64,000 nucleotides of DNA from KK5 sp034043675 (lineage in GTDB: Bacteria > Pseudomonadota > Gammaproteobacteria > Burkholderiales > Burkholderiaceae_C), in assembly GCF_034043675.1 (NCBI RefSeq), contig NZ_JAXCLA010000011.1, positions 199,775 through 263,774 of the forward strand. The letters run 5' to 3'. Shown one piece after another: positions 1 to 8,706 of the stretch (position 1 is its first letter; the number at the start of each line of letters is the position of its first letter). Both the position numbers and the translations under genes were made by a program. Below the pieces are notes generated by a model. It was not told the DNA's origin. It worked only from the letters and a program-made list of their open reading frames with translations, and did not search any database.

Positions 1-877
1 GAATAGTCGGCACCGTTGCATCGGCCTCGTGTAGCTGCCGGTAGGCAATCGCCACAAAGTCCCGCAGCGCGCTGTCATCACGTGACCAAACGTTGGTGAG
101 GTGCCCGCTGAGCATTGGCACCGCCGCCGACGCAGTATCACCAGTCTTTTGCGGCGCTTGGCTGACAACCAGGCGGGTATGGAGCTGCGCCCACCCTGCG
201 CCGAGTTCGCCTTGCGCACAACTTGCCCTCGCCACCAAGTCATCCTGGCTCGCCTGACGTCGAGGCAATCCGACCCCCCATGCCAACCATTTTCTGAACC
301 ACGAGATCGGCTCAGCTCCGACTCTCGGCTCGGCCGCGTCAACGGGAACTTGGACATTCTGAAAGTCGTTCGACGTGATCTTGCGCCCCCGGGTACTGGC
401 CACCCGCTCATTGAGCCGCTCGATGAGCGCAGTTGCGACCAGGGCCGCATCGGTATCGGCCTGGGATTTCCCCGGGGCATACTCCGATCTATACCAATAG
501 GCCTGCACCAGAATGTCATCGGTCTTGCGAACTCCGAACATTCTTCGCAAGCGCCTCTTCATCATGCCCCGGTCGCCGCTCATATTGAGCTGCCTGTGCA
601 GTGGCGTTATCGGTTTGGGGCAAGACTCCGTCAGCATGTCGGCAGCGACCAGCCAACGGGTCAAGGGGCCTATTGAGCGTGCGACGCCGCTGCCAAATGG
701 ATCCAACTCGAGGTAACAAGTCGGCGACCGCCCCAGAGCCACCCCAGCGTCCGATTGGAGACGGACTGGCATGGACTTCACATAGTCCAAATGATCTCGG
801 ATTCGGCCAACGGAAATACCGATATCCGGGTTTTTTCGCTGATCCTCTTCGCTGTCGGCTTCGCTCTCGTTCAACAT
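1..877 (-). CDS. Hypothetical protein, C-terminus cut off by the window edge
   Basis: Reading the minus strand from the ATG at 875-877 gives an uninterrupted frame that runs off base 1, at least 292 codons long. It begins MLNESEADSEEDQRKN and a GGCGGGAG-like ribosome site precedes the ATG. The product is soluble-looking, rich in Arg and Trp, with stretches such as PFGSGVARSIGPLTRW and AYWYRSEYAPGKSQADTDAA. I do not recognise the family. The composition is regular and the frame stays open where other frames are broken, so I take it as a real gene. It is transcribed away from the operon at 1.5-6 kb. The function cannot be named from this part. Confidence 0.55.
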   Translation of the reverse strand, partial: MLNESEADSEEDQRKNPDIGISVGRIRDHLDYVKSMPVRLQSDAGVALGRSPTCYLELDPFGSGVARSIGPLTRWLVAADMLTESCPKPITPLHRQLNMSGDRGMMKRRLRRMFGVRKTDDILVQAYWYRSEYAPGKSQADTDAALVATALIERLNERVASTRGRKITSNDFQNVQVPVDAAEPRVGAEPISWFRKWLAWGVGLPRRQASQDDLVARASCAQGELGAGWAQLHTRLVVSQAPQKTGDTASAAVPMLSGHLTNVWSRDDSALRDFVAIAYRQLHEADATVPTI

Positions 878-1470
878 GCTCCCGCCCTCTCGCGATGAGG
901 TCGTCTCCGATGAGCAACCTCGGCTTTTATTAGCCGCCTCGCTCCGATAACTAGAGGGCAAATCACCGTTGCACGCCCTGGGCTTCTCGGTCACGGACAG
1001 CGCGCGCGAGTATTGCACCGGCAATGTCTGGAACACACCCAGGAAAATGCCGACTTGGCCCATGGGAAGCCGCCTAGCCCAGGACACCTGGTGAAAAGCA
1101 CCACAACTTGGCGAGCCAGGGTAGATCCGAATATGAGCGGCGCATTTCGAGCGGACTTCTGCAGCGCTTGGTTGAGGAGAACGCATCCGCAGCTGCAAGC
1201 CTCAGCCAACAGGCGAGCGACTTGGTCGGCGCTGTGTCGTTTTTCCACCTGTCACCGCAGGCTTGATGCAGCGTCCGGGACGCATGGCGCCTCTTCCTCC
1301 GGATGTCTCAGGTGGCCAAGCACCAGGCGCATCTTGGCAATCATCCGCTGCTTCTCGCCGATGATCTCCTAAGCGATGCGGCTCAGCTACGACACCACGA
1401 ACGCAATACTCGCTCTCTCGCGGACAAGTGCTGGCTCACCTATCATCCGGCCAAATAGCTTGGCCCCAAG
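878..1470. other. Intergenic stretch with one gene relic
   Basis: No intact gene is supported here. It lies between the leftward partial gene and the rightward ATPase operon. The only recognisable content is a chemoreceptor-like tail at 1150-1266 (separate entry). A short open minus-strand stretch around 1290-1370 reads EIIGEKQRMIAKMRLVLGHL but has no clear start or family. Confidence 0.5.
1150..1266 (+). pseudogene. Relic of a methyl-accepting chemotaxis protein C-terminus
   Basis: The frame ending in TGA at 1264-1266 reads QRLVEENASAAASLSQQASD followed by LVGAVSFFHL. This is the typical last helix of a methyl-accepting chemotaxis protein (usual form: NAALVEEASAAAASLQEQA, then a hydrophobic VSxFxL end). 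No receptor body, start codon or ribosome site is present upstream, so this is a short 3' remnant. It suggests that a chemoreceptor gene was cut by insertion or deletion during assembly of the island. Confidence 0.5.
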
Positions 1471-2148
1471 ATGCCAGGCAATGAGGGGAAAGATGTGGGG
1501 CACGCGCTCGATCACACCGCACGCAAGCGTGATGCGGTACGAATCCTATTCATACTGGATCAGGCCGGAACCGCGCCAGGAACGGTAGCGCCGGCTGGTG
1601 CCGTTTCGGTTATCAAGGCAGAAAAGCGACTTCAGGCACTCGATTTTTGGGTGAGGAGCCCGGACTATCTGGCAGCCGAACTGGTGCAGTTGCACGAGAA
1701 GTATCCCGAGGAGGGCTTCCTGGACGAAGCCTTCAAGGTGATGCAAGGGGATGAGCCAGACATCCGCAGGATGCAGATGATGCGCTTCCTGTTCGGTGCA
1801 TGGGAGCAGATCGATGACTCCATGTCGCAACTGATCTCCCTGGGCCTGGCGACCATCAAGCGCAATATCAAGCCGGACGGCAAACTCAGCCGGACCGACT
1901 TCTTCTTGTTGGAGTCTGGTCGGACCTGCGCTGCGGAACTTGCGGACTACTCCTCTCATCTCGCCTGGTATCGCGACAGAGCAGCCTTGGTGGCCAGGGT
2001 CGCTGGCACGGGATCAGGCGATGAACTGAAAGCGCGACAGTACGCGCAGGCTGAGTATCAGGGTGCCCGGTGGAACCAGGCCATTGGCCCCATCAAGCAG
2101 AGGGTGCTCAAGCGCCTCGAAGAACTCAAAAAGGGAATGCAGCCGTGA
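1471..2148 (+). CDS. Small partner of the Rad50-like ATPase (middle component-like)
   Basis: A 225-residue soluble, helix-rich protein. Residues about 45-225 are the conserved-looking part, starting VIKAEKRLQALDFWVRSPDY. The stop TGA overlaps the GTG start of the ATPase (GTGA at 2145-2148), so the two are translationally coupled. The layout and the LDFWVRxPDYLA motif remind me of the middle-component proteins of ABC-three-component (ABC-3C) systems, which precede a DUF3732-type ATPase; this is recalled family knowledge, not a search. In those systems the protein is thought to link the ATPase to an effector. The start is uncertain: ATG 1471 lacks a good ribosome site and the first 35 residues look less conserved. 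Confidence 0.6.
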   Translation: MPGNEGKDVGHALDHTARKRDAVRILFILDQAGTAPGTVAPAGAVSVIKAEKRLQALDFWVRSPDYLAAELVQLHEKYPEEGFLDEAFKVMQGDEPDIRRMQMMRFLFGAWEQIDDSMSQLISLGLATIKRNIKPDGKLSRTDFFLLESGRTCAAELADYSSHLAWYRDRAALVARVAGTGSGDELKARQYAQAEYQGARWNQAIGPIKQRVLKRLEELKKGMQP

Positions 2149-4073
2149 CGTCGACTTACGCTCAGAAGATCGCGCAGAGGACTGGACGATCGCTCGATGA
2201 TGTTCGTGCGGTACTCGCCCGGCATCACATCGTCGACGCACCGACACCACCCGTGTCGCGCCAGCTCCGCCTCAAGCGGCTCCAGTTTTCGGGTGAAAAG
2301 CACGTCCATCACGAAACCGTGCCCTTCAAATTCGATTGGTCGCCCCAGCAGGAGGGAGTGAACGTCATTGCCAGTGACGACAACCTCGTTGGCAAGTCGA
2401 GCATCCTGCAGACCATGCTCTGGGCGGTGCGCGGCGAGCCGAAGTCGTTGACGGCCACGGTTCAGGGTTGGATCAAGAACGTCGTCGCCGAATTCCAAGC
2501 TGGAGATCGACATGTCCGCGTGGCGTTCGACGTCGAAGATGGCGTGCCCCATGGCGTGATCGAATTGATCAACAAGGACGGAGCGGTGATCCACTCGCTC
2601 GGTTTCTTTACGGCAGAGCTGTTCAAGTCGCAAATGAACAGCGTCATGCTGGATGCCCTCGCGCTAGATCCCATTGCCACGTCCCGCGAAGTCGCCTCGC
2701 TTGAGAAGGTTGTGATGTACGCCGACGGGTGGGCCGCATACACCGGTGCGTTCCTCTTCGACAGCGAAAGCAGCGCCATCATTGGCGAGCACACCGGCAC
2801 TGACCTCGCGCAACGCCTGCTTCAAGTATTTCTGGGCATCCCTTGGGCGACGACCCTGTTCCAAGCGCGGGCCGCAAAGCGCGTCACCGAGTCCCTGGTC
2901 CAGTCGAGAAAGCGAAGGCTGGGGCAGCTCGGGGACCGGTCGGTCCAGCAGTTGCAGGATCGCCTAGAGGAGATTGCACGGCAAATCGCCGATGGTTCAG
3001 CCCAACAGACAGCTCTCGCCCAGCTCGATGCTGCACAGCGGCGGTATGACGAGCTGGCGGAGAAGGTCTCTCAGCTGAAGGCCACGTCCACCGTATTGGA
3101 TGCGGAGGTGCTGGCCGGCAACGAGGAGCTCAACAACAAGAAGCGCTCGTTGCTTGAGATCGAAGAGGAAATGGCGGCGTCTCGCTTCTTCGGCCGCCTC
3201 TCGCCCACTTGCTGTCCTCGCTGCACCCGCGCCTTCGACAAGAGCCGGATCGACAGGGAGCGGACCGCCGGCGACTGCTCTGTTTGCCTGACGCACGTAG
3301 AACAGACCGAGGAGATCAACTGCGGTGCCTTGAAAGAAGGCCTCTCCAAGGAGGTCAGCAAGCTGGAAAAGCTGCTTCGCGCCGTCGCGACCAATGCAGG
3401 CGAGGTGAAGAACGAGTTTGAACAGGCGCGCAAGGATCTCGAAGGGGCGGCTCGCGATGTTTCGCGGCTCGCCGCCGGCGGTACGGCCCAAGAGGAGCAG
3501 AAATTGCGCCTCGAGGCGGCAAAGCTTGAGGGCATGCTGGAGGCCGTGTCAAAGATGGTCCAGACCGACACGGGCGAGGAGTCTGACCTGGCCGTTCTGG
3601 AAGCTGCCACTGACGTCGCAAAGGATCAAGTGGAGTCGGAAGCTGAAGCCGTTCTCGAGCGCAGCGGGGAGCTGATCTGCGAAATGGTGCAGCGGCTTGG
3701 CATGCGAGATGTTGAGAGGGTCGTCCTGAAGCGCAACGCCGGCGTCGAGATCCACAAGGGCGGCAGCCTGTCAACGTTCACGCGTCTATCCGCGGGCGAG
3801 CGCCTGCGCGTTCGGATCGCGACCGTGATTGCGCTGCTGCAGGCCGCGCAGCAGTTCGGCGTCGGTCGACACCCTGGCTTCCTCATCATCGATTCGCCGG
3901 CCAAGGAGGAAATGGCCGATCCTAACGTCGAAGAACTGCTGGAATCGCTCGCGGACCTCCCCCGCACGGTGAACCTGCAGCTGTTTGCGGCGTTCCGTGG
4001 GACTCAGCGCGCGCTGAAGCACTTCCAGGAAGACCACTGTCTTCTGGCGCGCGCGAATCAGACTCTCTGGTGA
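2145..4073 (+). CDS. Rad50/SMC-like ABC ATPase with a zinc-hook motif (DUF3732-like)
   Basis: About 642 residues from the GTG at 2145, which overlaps the previous stop. The N-terminal ATPase half carries a divergent Walker A, ASDDNLVGKSSIL, near residue 85. A coiled coil spans roughly 280-520 and contains two cysteine pairs, CPRC and CSVC, near its middle, like the zinc hook of Rad50. The C-terminal half has an ABC signature LSAGERLRVRI and a Walker B-like GFLIIDSPAKEE. The protein should dimerise and hydrolyse ATP, presumably to sense or move along DNA. It sits in a four-ORF operon with a small partner, a helical-repeat protein and a PD-(D/E)xK nuclease. I assign it to a DUF3732-like ABC-3C ATPase. 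The class is firm; the system name is inference. Confidence 0.75.
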   Translation: MTSTYAQKIAQRTGRSLDDVRAVLARHHIVDAPTPPVSRQLRLKRLQFSGEKHVHHETVPFKFDWSPQQEGVNVIASDDNLVGKSSILQTMLWAVRGEPKSLTATVQGWIKNVVAEFQAGDRHVRVAFDVEDGVPHGVIELINKDGAVIHSLGFFTAELFKSQMNSVMLDALALDPIATSREVASLEKVVMYADGWAAYTGAFLFDSESSAIIGEHTGTDLAQRLLQVFLGIPWATTLFQARAAKRVTESLVQSRKRRLGQLGDRSVQQLQDRLEEIARQIADGSAQQTALAQLDAAQRRYDELAEKVSQLKATSTVLDAEVLAGNEELNNKKRSLLEIEEEMAASRFFGRLSPTCCPRCTRAFDKSRIDRERTAGDCSVCLTHVEQTEEINCGALKEGLSKEVSKLEKLLRAVATNAGEVKNEFEQARKDLEGAARDVSRLAAGGTAQEEQKLRLEAAKLEGMLEAVSKMVQTDTGEESDLAVLEAATDVAKDQVESEAEAVLERSGELICEMVQRLGMRDVERVVLKRNAGVEIHKGGSLSTFTRLSAGERLRVRIATVIALLQAAQQFGVGRHPGFLIIDSPAKEEMADPNVEELLESLADLPRTVNLQLFAAFRGTQRALKHFQEDHCLLARANQTLW

Positions 4074-4090
4074 GCTAGCACTGCTACGCC

Positions 4091-5254
4091 ATGGCGCACA
4101 CCCCACAGTCCGTGCAGCAGCGCATGATGGATGCGCTTTCGCTCGGCCGCGACCTCCAGGCCAACGACTATCCCGAGTCGGAGCTGATTGCGAGTGCCGA
4201 GACCCTCGGTGCATCGGCACTGCTCGGCGACTTCGTGGAACTTCTACTGGTGCAATGGTCTGACCTGGATGACCAAGCCGCTGCTGTCAAAGCGATATGC
4301 GGGGGTCTGAAGCGCAACGTCCACCGCGATGCGTTCATTCATGCTGTCGATGCCCTGGCCGAATCGGATCTTGACGACTTCGCGCCCTTCGCGAGAGCAC
4401 TTGATGCTCGCACGGGGGATGAAGACTCCCCGCTGCACATCAGGGTGGAAGCCGTGGCTGGACTCACCAGGCTTGCCCTTCGATCGCCGCAGTGGACGAC
4501 CTTTGCCGGTGCGGGCGTTCTGCGCCTCCTCAGCGTCGACGACGAATGGGTGAAGGCCAAGCTGTGCCGGCTGACGTCGATCCTCCATGACCAACTGGCC
4601 TGGGACCAGGCGATCGAGTCGCTGAAGGCACTCACCAGTTGCGCGGCCTGCGCGGCGGAGGCCCGGCAAGAATTGGGCTTCGTAGAGATGGCATCGGCGT
4701 TCGGAAGCGACGACCTCGTGTCGATGAGCGTTCATCTCGCTCAATCGGCCTCATGGTTCAGTCAGAGTGCGCACTACGCCGAAGATGCTCCGCGGGCGCG
4801 AATGTACGGTGCCGTGGCCGGAGCTCTCGCGCAGTCATTGAACGCCGGAGCGGGTGGCGCGCTAGACGTTGCATCGCTGGCGGATGACATCCAGTTCGTC
4901 GTCCACTACTGCCCACCCCGCGCGGGCGCCGTTTGGCTGGCACCGCCGGCCGAGGCCGAGCTTGAATGGATCCCTCTGCTGGCCACGCAGGATGGCTCTG
5001 CGGCCCCCGATCCGCTGTCGCTCCTTGCTGGCGCCATCCAGGTCTTTGAGAAGGTCCGCTCCGTGCAGGTGATCATCAAGGGCCGGCGCGAGTTTCGAGT
5101 TCCGCCCCTGAGCCGGCTCTCCGAGCGAGCCAGGGAGGTCGGCCTGGCGCGAAGCTGGTTGCGCAGCAGCGCGGCGTCAGGCTTGACCGCAGACGGTAGA
5201 GCGCGGTTGGAGGCGATGCTCAAGCCACCGGGAGACTCGCCGGGAAAACACTAG
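4091..5254 (+). CDS. All-helical repeat protein of the ATPase-nuclease operon
   Basis: A 387-residue soluble protein starting 17 bases after the ATPase gene. It is almost entirely alpha-helical by composition, with repeated amphipathic stretches (for example SALLGDFVELLLVQWSDLDD and AVAGLTRLALRSPQW) that suggest a HEAT/ARM-like scaffold. No catalytic motif is seen. The last codons are GGA AAA CAC TAG, and the preceding G makes the heptamer GGGAAAA at 5242-5248, a possible -1 slippery site. Slippage there would enter the frame of the downstream nuclease ORF and give a fusion of about 625 residues. The protein may therefore be the N-terminal part of a longer effector, or it may be a separate subunit. 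Confidence 0.65.
   Translation: MAHTPQSVQQRMMDALSLGRDLQANDYPESELIASAETLGASALLGDFVELLLVQWSDLDDQAAAVKAICGGLKRNVHRDAFIHAVDALAESDLDDFAPFARALDARTGDEDSPLHIRVEAVAGLTRLALRSPQWTTFAGAGVLRLLSVDDEWVKAKLCRLTSILHDQLAWDQAIESLKALTSCAACAAEARQELGFVEMASAFGSDDLVSMSVHLAQSASWFSQSAHYAEDAPRARMYGAVAGALAQSLNAGAGGALDVASLADDIQFVVHYCPPRAGAVWLAPPAEAELEWIPLLATQDGSAAPDPLSLLAGAIQVFEKVRSVQVIIKGRREFRVPPLSRLSERAREVGLARSWLRSSAASGLTADGRARLEAMLKPPGDSPGKH
5242..5248 (+). other. Candidate -1 ribosomal frameshift heptamer (GGGAAAA)
   Basis: Zero-frame codons are CCG GGA AAA CAC TAG. The heptamer G GGA AAA fits the X XXY YYZ rule, and a -1 slip yields GGG AAA ACA CTA GAG, exactly the frame of the nuclease ORF. That frame has no ATG, GTG or TTG between its upstream stop (5197-5199) and the GTG at 5329, yet it reads as plausible protein. 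An indel mutation in a homopolymer would look the same. Confidence 0.4.
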
Positions 5255-5328
5255 AGGAATCGGTACAACGGTCACCCGACTTCCTCCAGCTCACGACGAC
5301 CGGGCTTTCGGAGGCAGACCAAGAACAG

Positions 5329-5967
5329 GTGGTCAGCTTCAGAGACTCATACGCCCTGGTTCGACTACCGTTGAGCAGTACCGAACAGACCATGGTGGAC
5401 GACGTCCGCAGCAAGCTCTCAGGAGCACCGGACTACGTCGGCAAGGTCAAGAATTGGTTCGATCTTCTCGTGGTACGGCTCTGCAAGTTTCTGACGTCGC
5501 GAGCGGACCTGGGCATCATCAAGGACCACTTCAAGTACCTGGCCGAGGTGTCTGACCGGGCGAAGCTCCCACCCGAATCCGATCTTCAGATGGACCTATT
5601 CAATTATCTGAAGAGCGCCATGGGCACGCCGCTCTTGGAGGTCCCGTTCGTCGCCGCAGGCCGGACCGATATCTACCTACCGTTTGACGGATTCCGTTTC
5701 ATCATTGAGGTGAAACGGGCGACCGCCCAGACCTGGTCATGCTTCGGTTTCCGTCCTCACTCTCTGCAGGCGAGCGCATACAGCGTCGGGGACGTACGGC
5801 TGGGTGTTCTCGCAACCCTGGATCTTTCCGAGCGCCTCCCGGGCACGCCCCATGTCACGGAGTGCTTTGGTGTGATTCGGCGGCGCCTATCTCCGACAGA
5901 CACCCGAACGATCATCTTCATGCGGGTCGGGGGAAACAGGCAGACGCCTTCGTCGGTGTCGCGCTAG
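5329..5967 (+). CDS. PD-(D/E)xK nuclease-like protein
   Basis: A 212-residue ORF from the only available start, GTG 5329. The C-terminal half contains a PD-(D/E)xK-type core: ESDLQMDLFNYLKSAM (helix with the first acidic residue), then GRTDIYLPFDGFRFIIEVKR with Asp and the Glu-x-Lys pair. It is probably the DNA-cutting effector of the four-ORF operon. The frame is open for 129 bases upstream of the GTG and overlaps the end of the preceding gene. This supports production as a -1 frameshift fusion with the helical-repeat protein, or an inactivating frameshift. A stand-alone protein made by reinitiation is the other option. I do not know the family name. Confidence 0.6.
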   Translation: MVSFRDSYALVRLPLSSTEQTMVDDVRSKLSGAPDYVGKVKNWFDLLVVRLCKFLTSRADLGIIKDHFKYLAEVSDRAKLPPESDLQMDLFNYLKSAMGTPLLEVPFVAAGRTDIYLPFDGFRFIIEVKRATAQTWSCFGFRPHSLQASAYSVGDVRLGVLATLDLSERLPGTPHVTECFGVIRRRLSPTDTRTIIFMRVGGNRQTPSSVSR

Positions 5968-6013
5968 ACGACCTTCCCTGTACCGATCCGACCCAGAAAT
6001 TGGAAACATTCAT

Positions 6014-7567
6014 ATGCCACTGACCTTCAAGAAACTGGCGGTACGCGAGCGGGCAAACGTCAACGTACCCGACGTATTTCAGCTAACTCCAGGCGACTGG
6101 GACGACTATTCGTTCAAAACAACCTTCTCGATGACGGTCTTTCTACGGGGGCAAAAACTGGAACTTGGAACCGTGAAGATTGGCTATATGGGTCAACCGC
6201 ATGGATGGACCCGAGACCTGATACCGGAGTCCTTCACCCACCTTCCCGACGGCTGGTTCTCCCTCGGACAAGATGTCGAGTACTACCAAAACTTGCGAGA
6301 GAAGCTGCCTGAGCAAGTGCGCATCGAACTACTGACCTCGCTGCGAGATGTCGTTCATGACGAGAGCCTGCACGCCCGAGCTGAAGCTGAGTCAGTCTTC
6401 AAGAATTCACTGATGCGCGGCGTCAGTAACTCAGTCATACAGGGGCAATTCAAGCGCGTCCTGCGAGGGGAGGTAGAGCTGTCAGATTTCAAGTTCACGT
6501 TCAATCAACAGGCTGACGACCGGCATGCGGCTGTGCGCCTTCAGTTTGACGTCACCGCGGCGTCCCACCCGCCCACAAACATTCATGTGCTCATTGGCAG
6601 AAATGGGGTCGGCAAGACAACGCTCCTGAACAATATGGTTGGTGCGCTGATAGCTCACAGCCCACCAACGACGCCGCCCAGTGCATTTGCGACACAGACC
6701 CCCCTCCCATTTCTGCTCGATAAGGACTACTTCAGCAGCGTCATTTCTGTTTCATTCAGTGCGTTCGATCCGTTCATCCCTCCGACGGACCGGCAGGACC
6801 GGACTGAGGGCCCAGCGTACTACTACGTCGGCATGAAGACGATTCGTGCGGGCGAGTCGCTTGAACCGAGCCCACCAAAGACTCACTCGGCTCTTGTCGA
6901 TGAGTTCGTCGAGAGTTTCGGCCTTTGCATGAGCCAACCAGAGAAGAGGGCAAGATTTTTCAGAGCGGTATCTCGTCTTGAGTCGGATACGAATTTCAAG
7001 GAGATGGGATGGGCGAAACTCGCTGAAATCGAGGACAGCATTCAAGCATCCGCGGAGGCGGCTTCCATGGCGCGACGAATGAGCTCAGGTCATTCGATAG
7101 TTCTCCTGACCATGACTAAGCTCGTCGAGATGGTCGAGGAAAAGTCGCTCGTGCTACTCGACGAACCGGAGAGCCACCTTCATCCACCACTGCTGTCAGC
7201 CTTTACCCGAGCACTTTCCGAGCTTCTATCAAATCGCAACGGCGTAGCGATTGTCGCCACGCACTCGCCGGTTGTGCTGCAAGAGGTTCCGAAGTCCTGC
7301 GTCTGGAAGTTGACGAGAAGTCGCCTGGAGGCTCGAAGCGATAGGCCTGCCCGGGAGACTTTCGGCGAGAACGTGGGCGTTCTGACCCGAGAAGTTTTCG
7401 GCTTGGAAGTATCGAAATCTGGTTTCCACGAAATGCTGGATGTAGCCGTGAGCGCTGGTGGCACGCTAGACAGCATTTCGGCCACGTTTGGTGGACAGCT
7501 AGGCGACGAAGCGCAGGCAATACTTCTGTCCATGCTTCGCGAGAAGTCGCAAGGGGCGCTGTCATGA
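6014..7567 (+). CDS. ptuA: Septu-type AAA/ABC ATPase (PtuA-like)
   Basis: A 517-residue SMC/OLD-like ATPase. Walker A is LIGRNGVGKTTLL at about residues 193-205, an ABC signature-like RMSSGHS lies near 345, Walker B is SLVLLDEPESHLHPP near 368-382, and the H-loop is ATHSP near 405. The first 150 residues are a non-ATPase extension. The stop overlaps the start of an HNH nuclease gene by ATGA. An ATPase of this type followed directly by a PtuB-like HNH protein is the hallmark of Septu anti-phage systems, in which the ATPase holds the nuclease and ATP levels or phage factors control cutting. No reverse transcriptase is present, so this is not a retron version. It lies 46 bases after the preceding nuclease ORF. 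Confidence 0.75.
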   Translation: MPLTFKKLAVRERANVNVPDVFQLTPGDWDDYSFKTTFSMTVFLRGQKLELGTVKIGYMGQPHGWTRDLIPESFTHLPDGWFSLGQDVEYYQNLREKLPEQVRIELLTSLRDVVHDESLHARAEAESVFKNSLMRGVSNSVIQGQFKRVLRGEVELSDFKFTFNQQADDRHAAVRLQFDVTAASHPPTNIHVLIGRNGVGKTTLLNNMVGALIAHSPPTTPPSAFATQTPLPFLLDKDYFSSVISVSFSAFDPFIPPTDRQDRTEGPAYYYVGMKTIRAGESLEPSPPKTHSALVDEFVESFGLCMSQPEKRARFFRAVSRLESDTNFKEMGWAKLAEIEDSIQASAEAASMARRMSSGHSIVLLTMTKLVEMVEEKSLVLLDEPESHLHPPLLSAFTRALSELLSNRNGVAIVATHSPVVLQEVPKSCVWKLTRSRLEARSDRPARETFGENVGVLTREVFGLEVSKSGFHEMLDVAVSAGGTLDSISATFGGQLGDEAQAILLSMLREKSQGALS

Positions 7568-8406
7568 GACGGCTGCCCATGCCTACGATGGACAGTGCCA
7601 CCGTTTACGCAGACTGCGTCGCTGGGCTATCGAATGCAGCCTTGTCGGCAAAGTTTTCGGCGGCCACCCAAGCGGTAAAAGATGAAGCGGACTTGTATGC
7701 GGTGCGCGCTGCAGCAAGTGAACTGCATCTCTTTCAGGCCGCTGCCTGGGGAGACGGTGATCAGCTCGTCCTGCAGGATCTAACCAAAAGCGAGTTCGTT
7801 GGACTCTACGACGGTCAAATGTCTAGCACCAACGGAAACGGGCGCAATCACTATGACCGACTGCGAATGACTGAGCTTGGGATATGCCCATTCTGTGGTT
7901 TTGGCCATGTATCCACGTTAGATCACTTCGCGTCCAAGGCCAGATACCCAGCGTTCTCAGTTCTGCCGATCAATCTAGTCCCTGCGTGTGCAGACTGCAA
8001 CAAGGGAAAAGGATCAGCCCCCATTGAGGCAGGCTCGGCCATGCCTCATCCTTATTTCGAGGAATCCCGCATCGAATCTGACACTTGGCTATTTTGCGAC
8101 GTTCTCCAGACCCAGCCGGTCACGACGTCGTACCGCGCGGAGACTCCGGCGCATTGGCCCGCCGCCCTCAGCGGGCGCGTTCAGCGCTACTTCTCAGAGC
8201 TCGAGCTGGCCGGCCGCTACGCGGTCCAGTCCGCAAGCCACCTTGCAAATATCAAGGCGTTCCTGAGAAAGCTGATGCCGGACGAACTGCAGTGGTACCT
8301 CAGCCGAAAGGCAGTTGGTTTCCCGTATCCCAACACGTGGGAGGCCGCCCTCTACGCAGGCCTGCTTCGATCGCCTTGGTTTATGCAGGAGGGATACCGG
8401 CTATGA
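7564..8406 (+). CDS. ptuB: Septu-type HNH endonuclease (PtuB-like)
   Basis: A 280-residue protein whose start overlaps the ATPase stop (ATGA). The HNH core lies around residues 105-150: CPFCGFGHVSTLDHFASKAR, a spacer, then NLVPACADCNKGKG, with two CxxC pairs for structural zinc, the DH pair, the Asn and the final CxxCN of the family. In the Septu family this protein is the DNA- or RNA-cutting effector bound to the ATPase. The C-terminal 130 residues are helical with no known motif. The coupled translation and the motif order make the assignment fairly safe; whether the target is DNA or tRNA is not visible. Confidence 0.75.
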   Translation: MRRLPMPTMDSATVYADCVAGLSNAALSAKFSAATQAVKDEADLYAVRAAASELHLFQAAAWGDGDQLVLQDLTKSEFVGLYDGQMSSTNGNGRNHYDRLRMTELGICPFCGFGHVSTLDHFASKARYPAFSVLPINLVPACADCNKGKGSAPIEAGSAMPHPYFEESRIESDTWLFCDVLQTQPVTTSYRAETPAHWPAALSGRVQRYFSELELAGRYAVQSASHLANIKAFLRKLMPDELQWYLSRKAVGFPYPNTWEAALYAGLLRSPWFMQEGYRL

Positions 8407-8496
8407 CAGGCGCCTCACAACCAAACTTGAGTGAGCGCCATGGCCGACGGCTCCCGCCCTGTTCAGATTAGGAAACGACGGCTACGCCGGGAGCGA

Positions 8497-8697
8497 CTAC
8501 TCGGACGCCTTCAGTTCCTCTAGCCTGGCTGCAACTTCCCGCTTTCCCATACCGCGGAGCGCGGCGATTGCCGCGAGATTCTTAGGCCGCGGCGTCGCGC
8601 GCCCCTGTTCCCATGCATAGATCGACTGACCGGTCGTGCCGACAAGCAAGCCGAAATCAGCAGCCGACAGGCCAAGCCTCTGGCGATTGCTTGCCAT
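8497..8697 (-). pseudogene. Short helix-turn-helix remnant
   Basis: The frame encodes 66 residues starting at ATG 8695-8697 and containing LGLSAADFGLLVGTTGQSIY followed by AWEQGRATPRPKNLAAIAAL. This is the usual C-terminal XRE-type HTH of a widespread family in which the HTH follows a 70-90 residue coiled region; that region is missing. On the other strand, right at its start, a GST fragment begins, so the breakpoint between two unrelated relics is near 8700. It could still be translated as a mini-repressor but is more likely debris. Confidence 0.5.
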
Positions 8698-8706
8698 ACC
8701 GTTGGC

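Noticed and set aside
101..933. Plus-strand ORFs over the first 0.9 kb
   Set aside because: They are shadows of the minus-strand partial gene, which has the better ribosome site and runs through the window edge.
6014..8406. Retron of the ATPase/HNH type
   Set aside because: The ATPase and HNH proteins also occur with retrons, but no reverse transcriptase or msr-msd-like region is adjacent.
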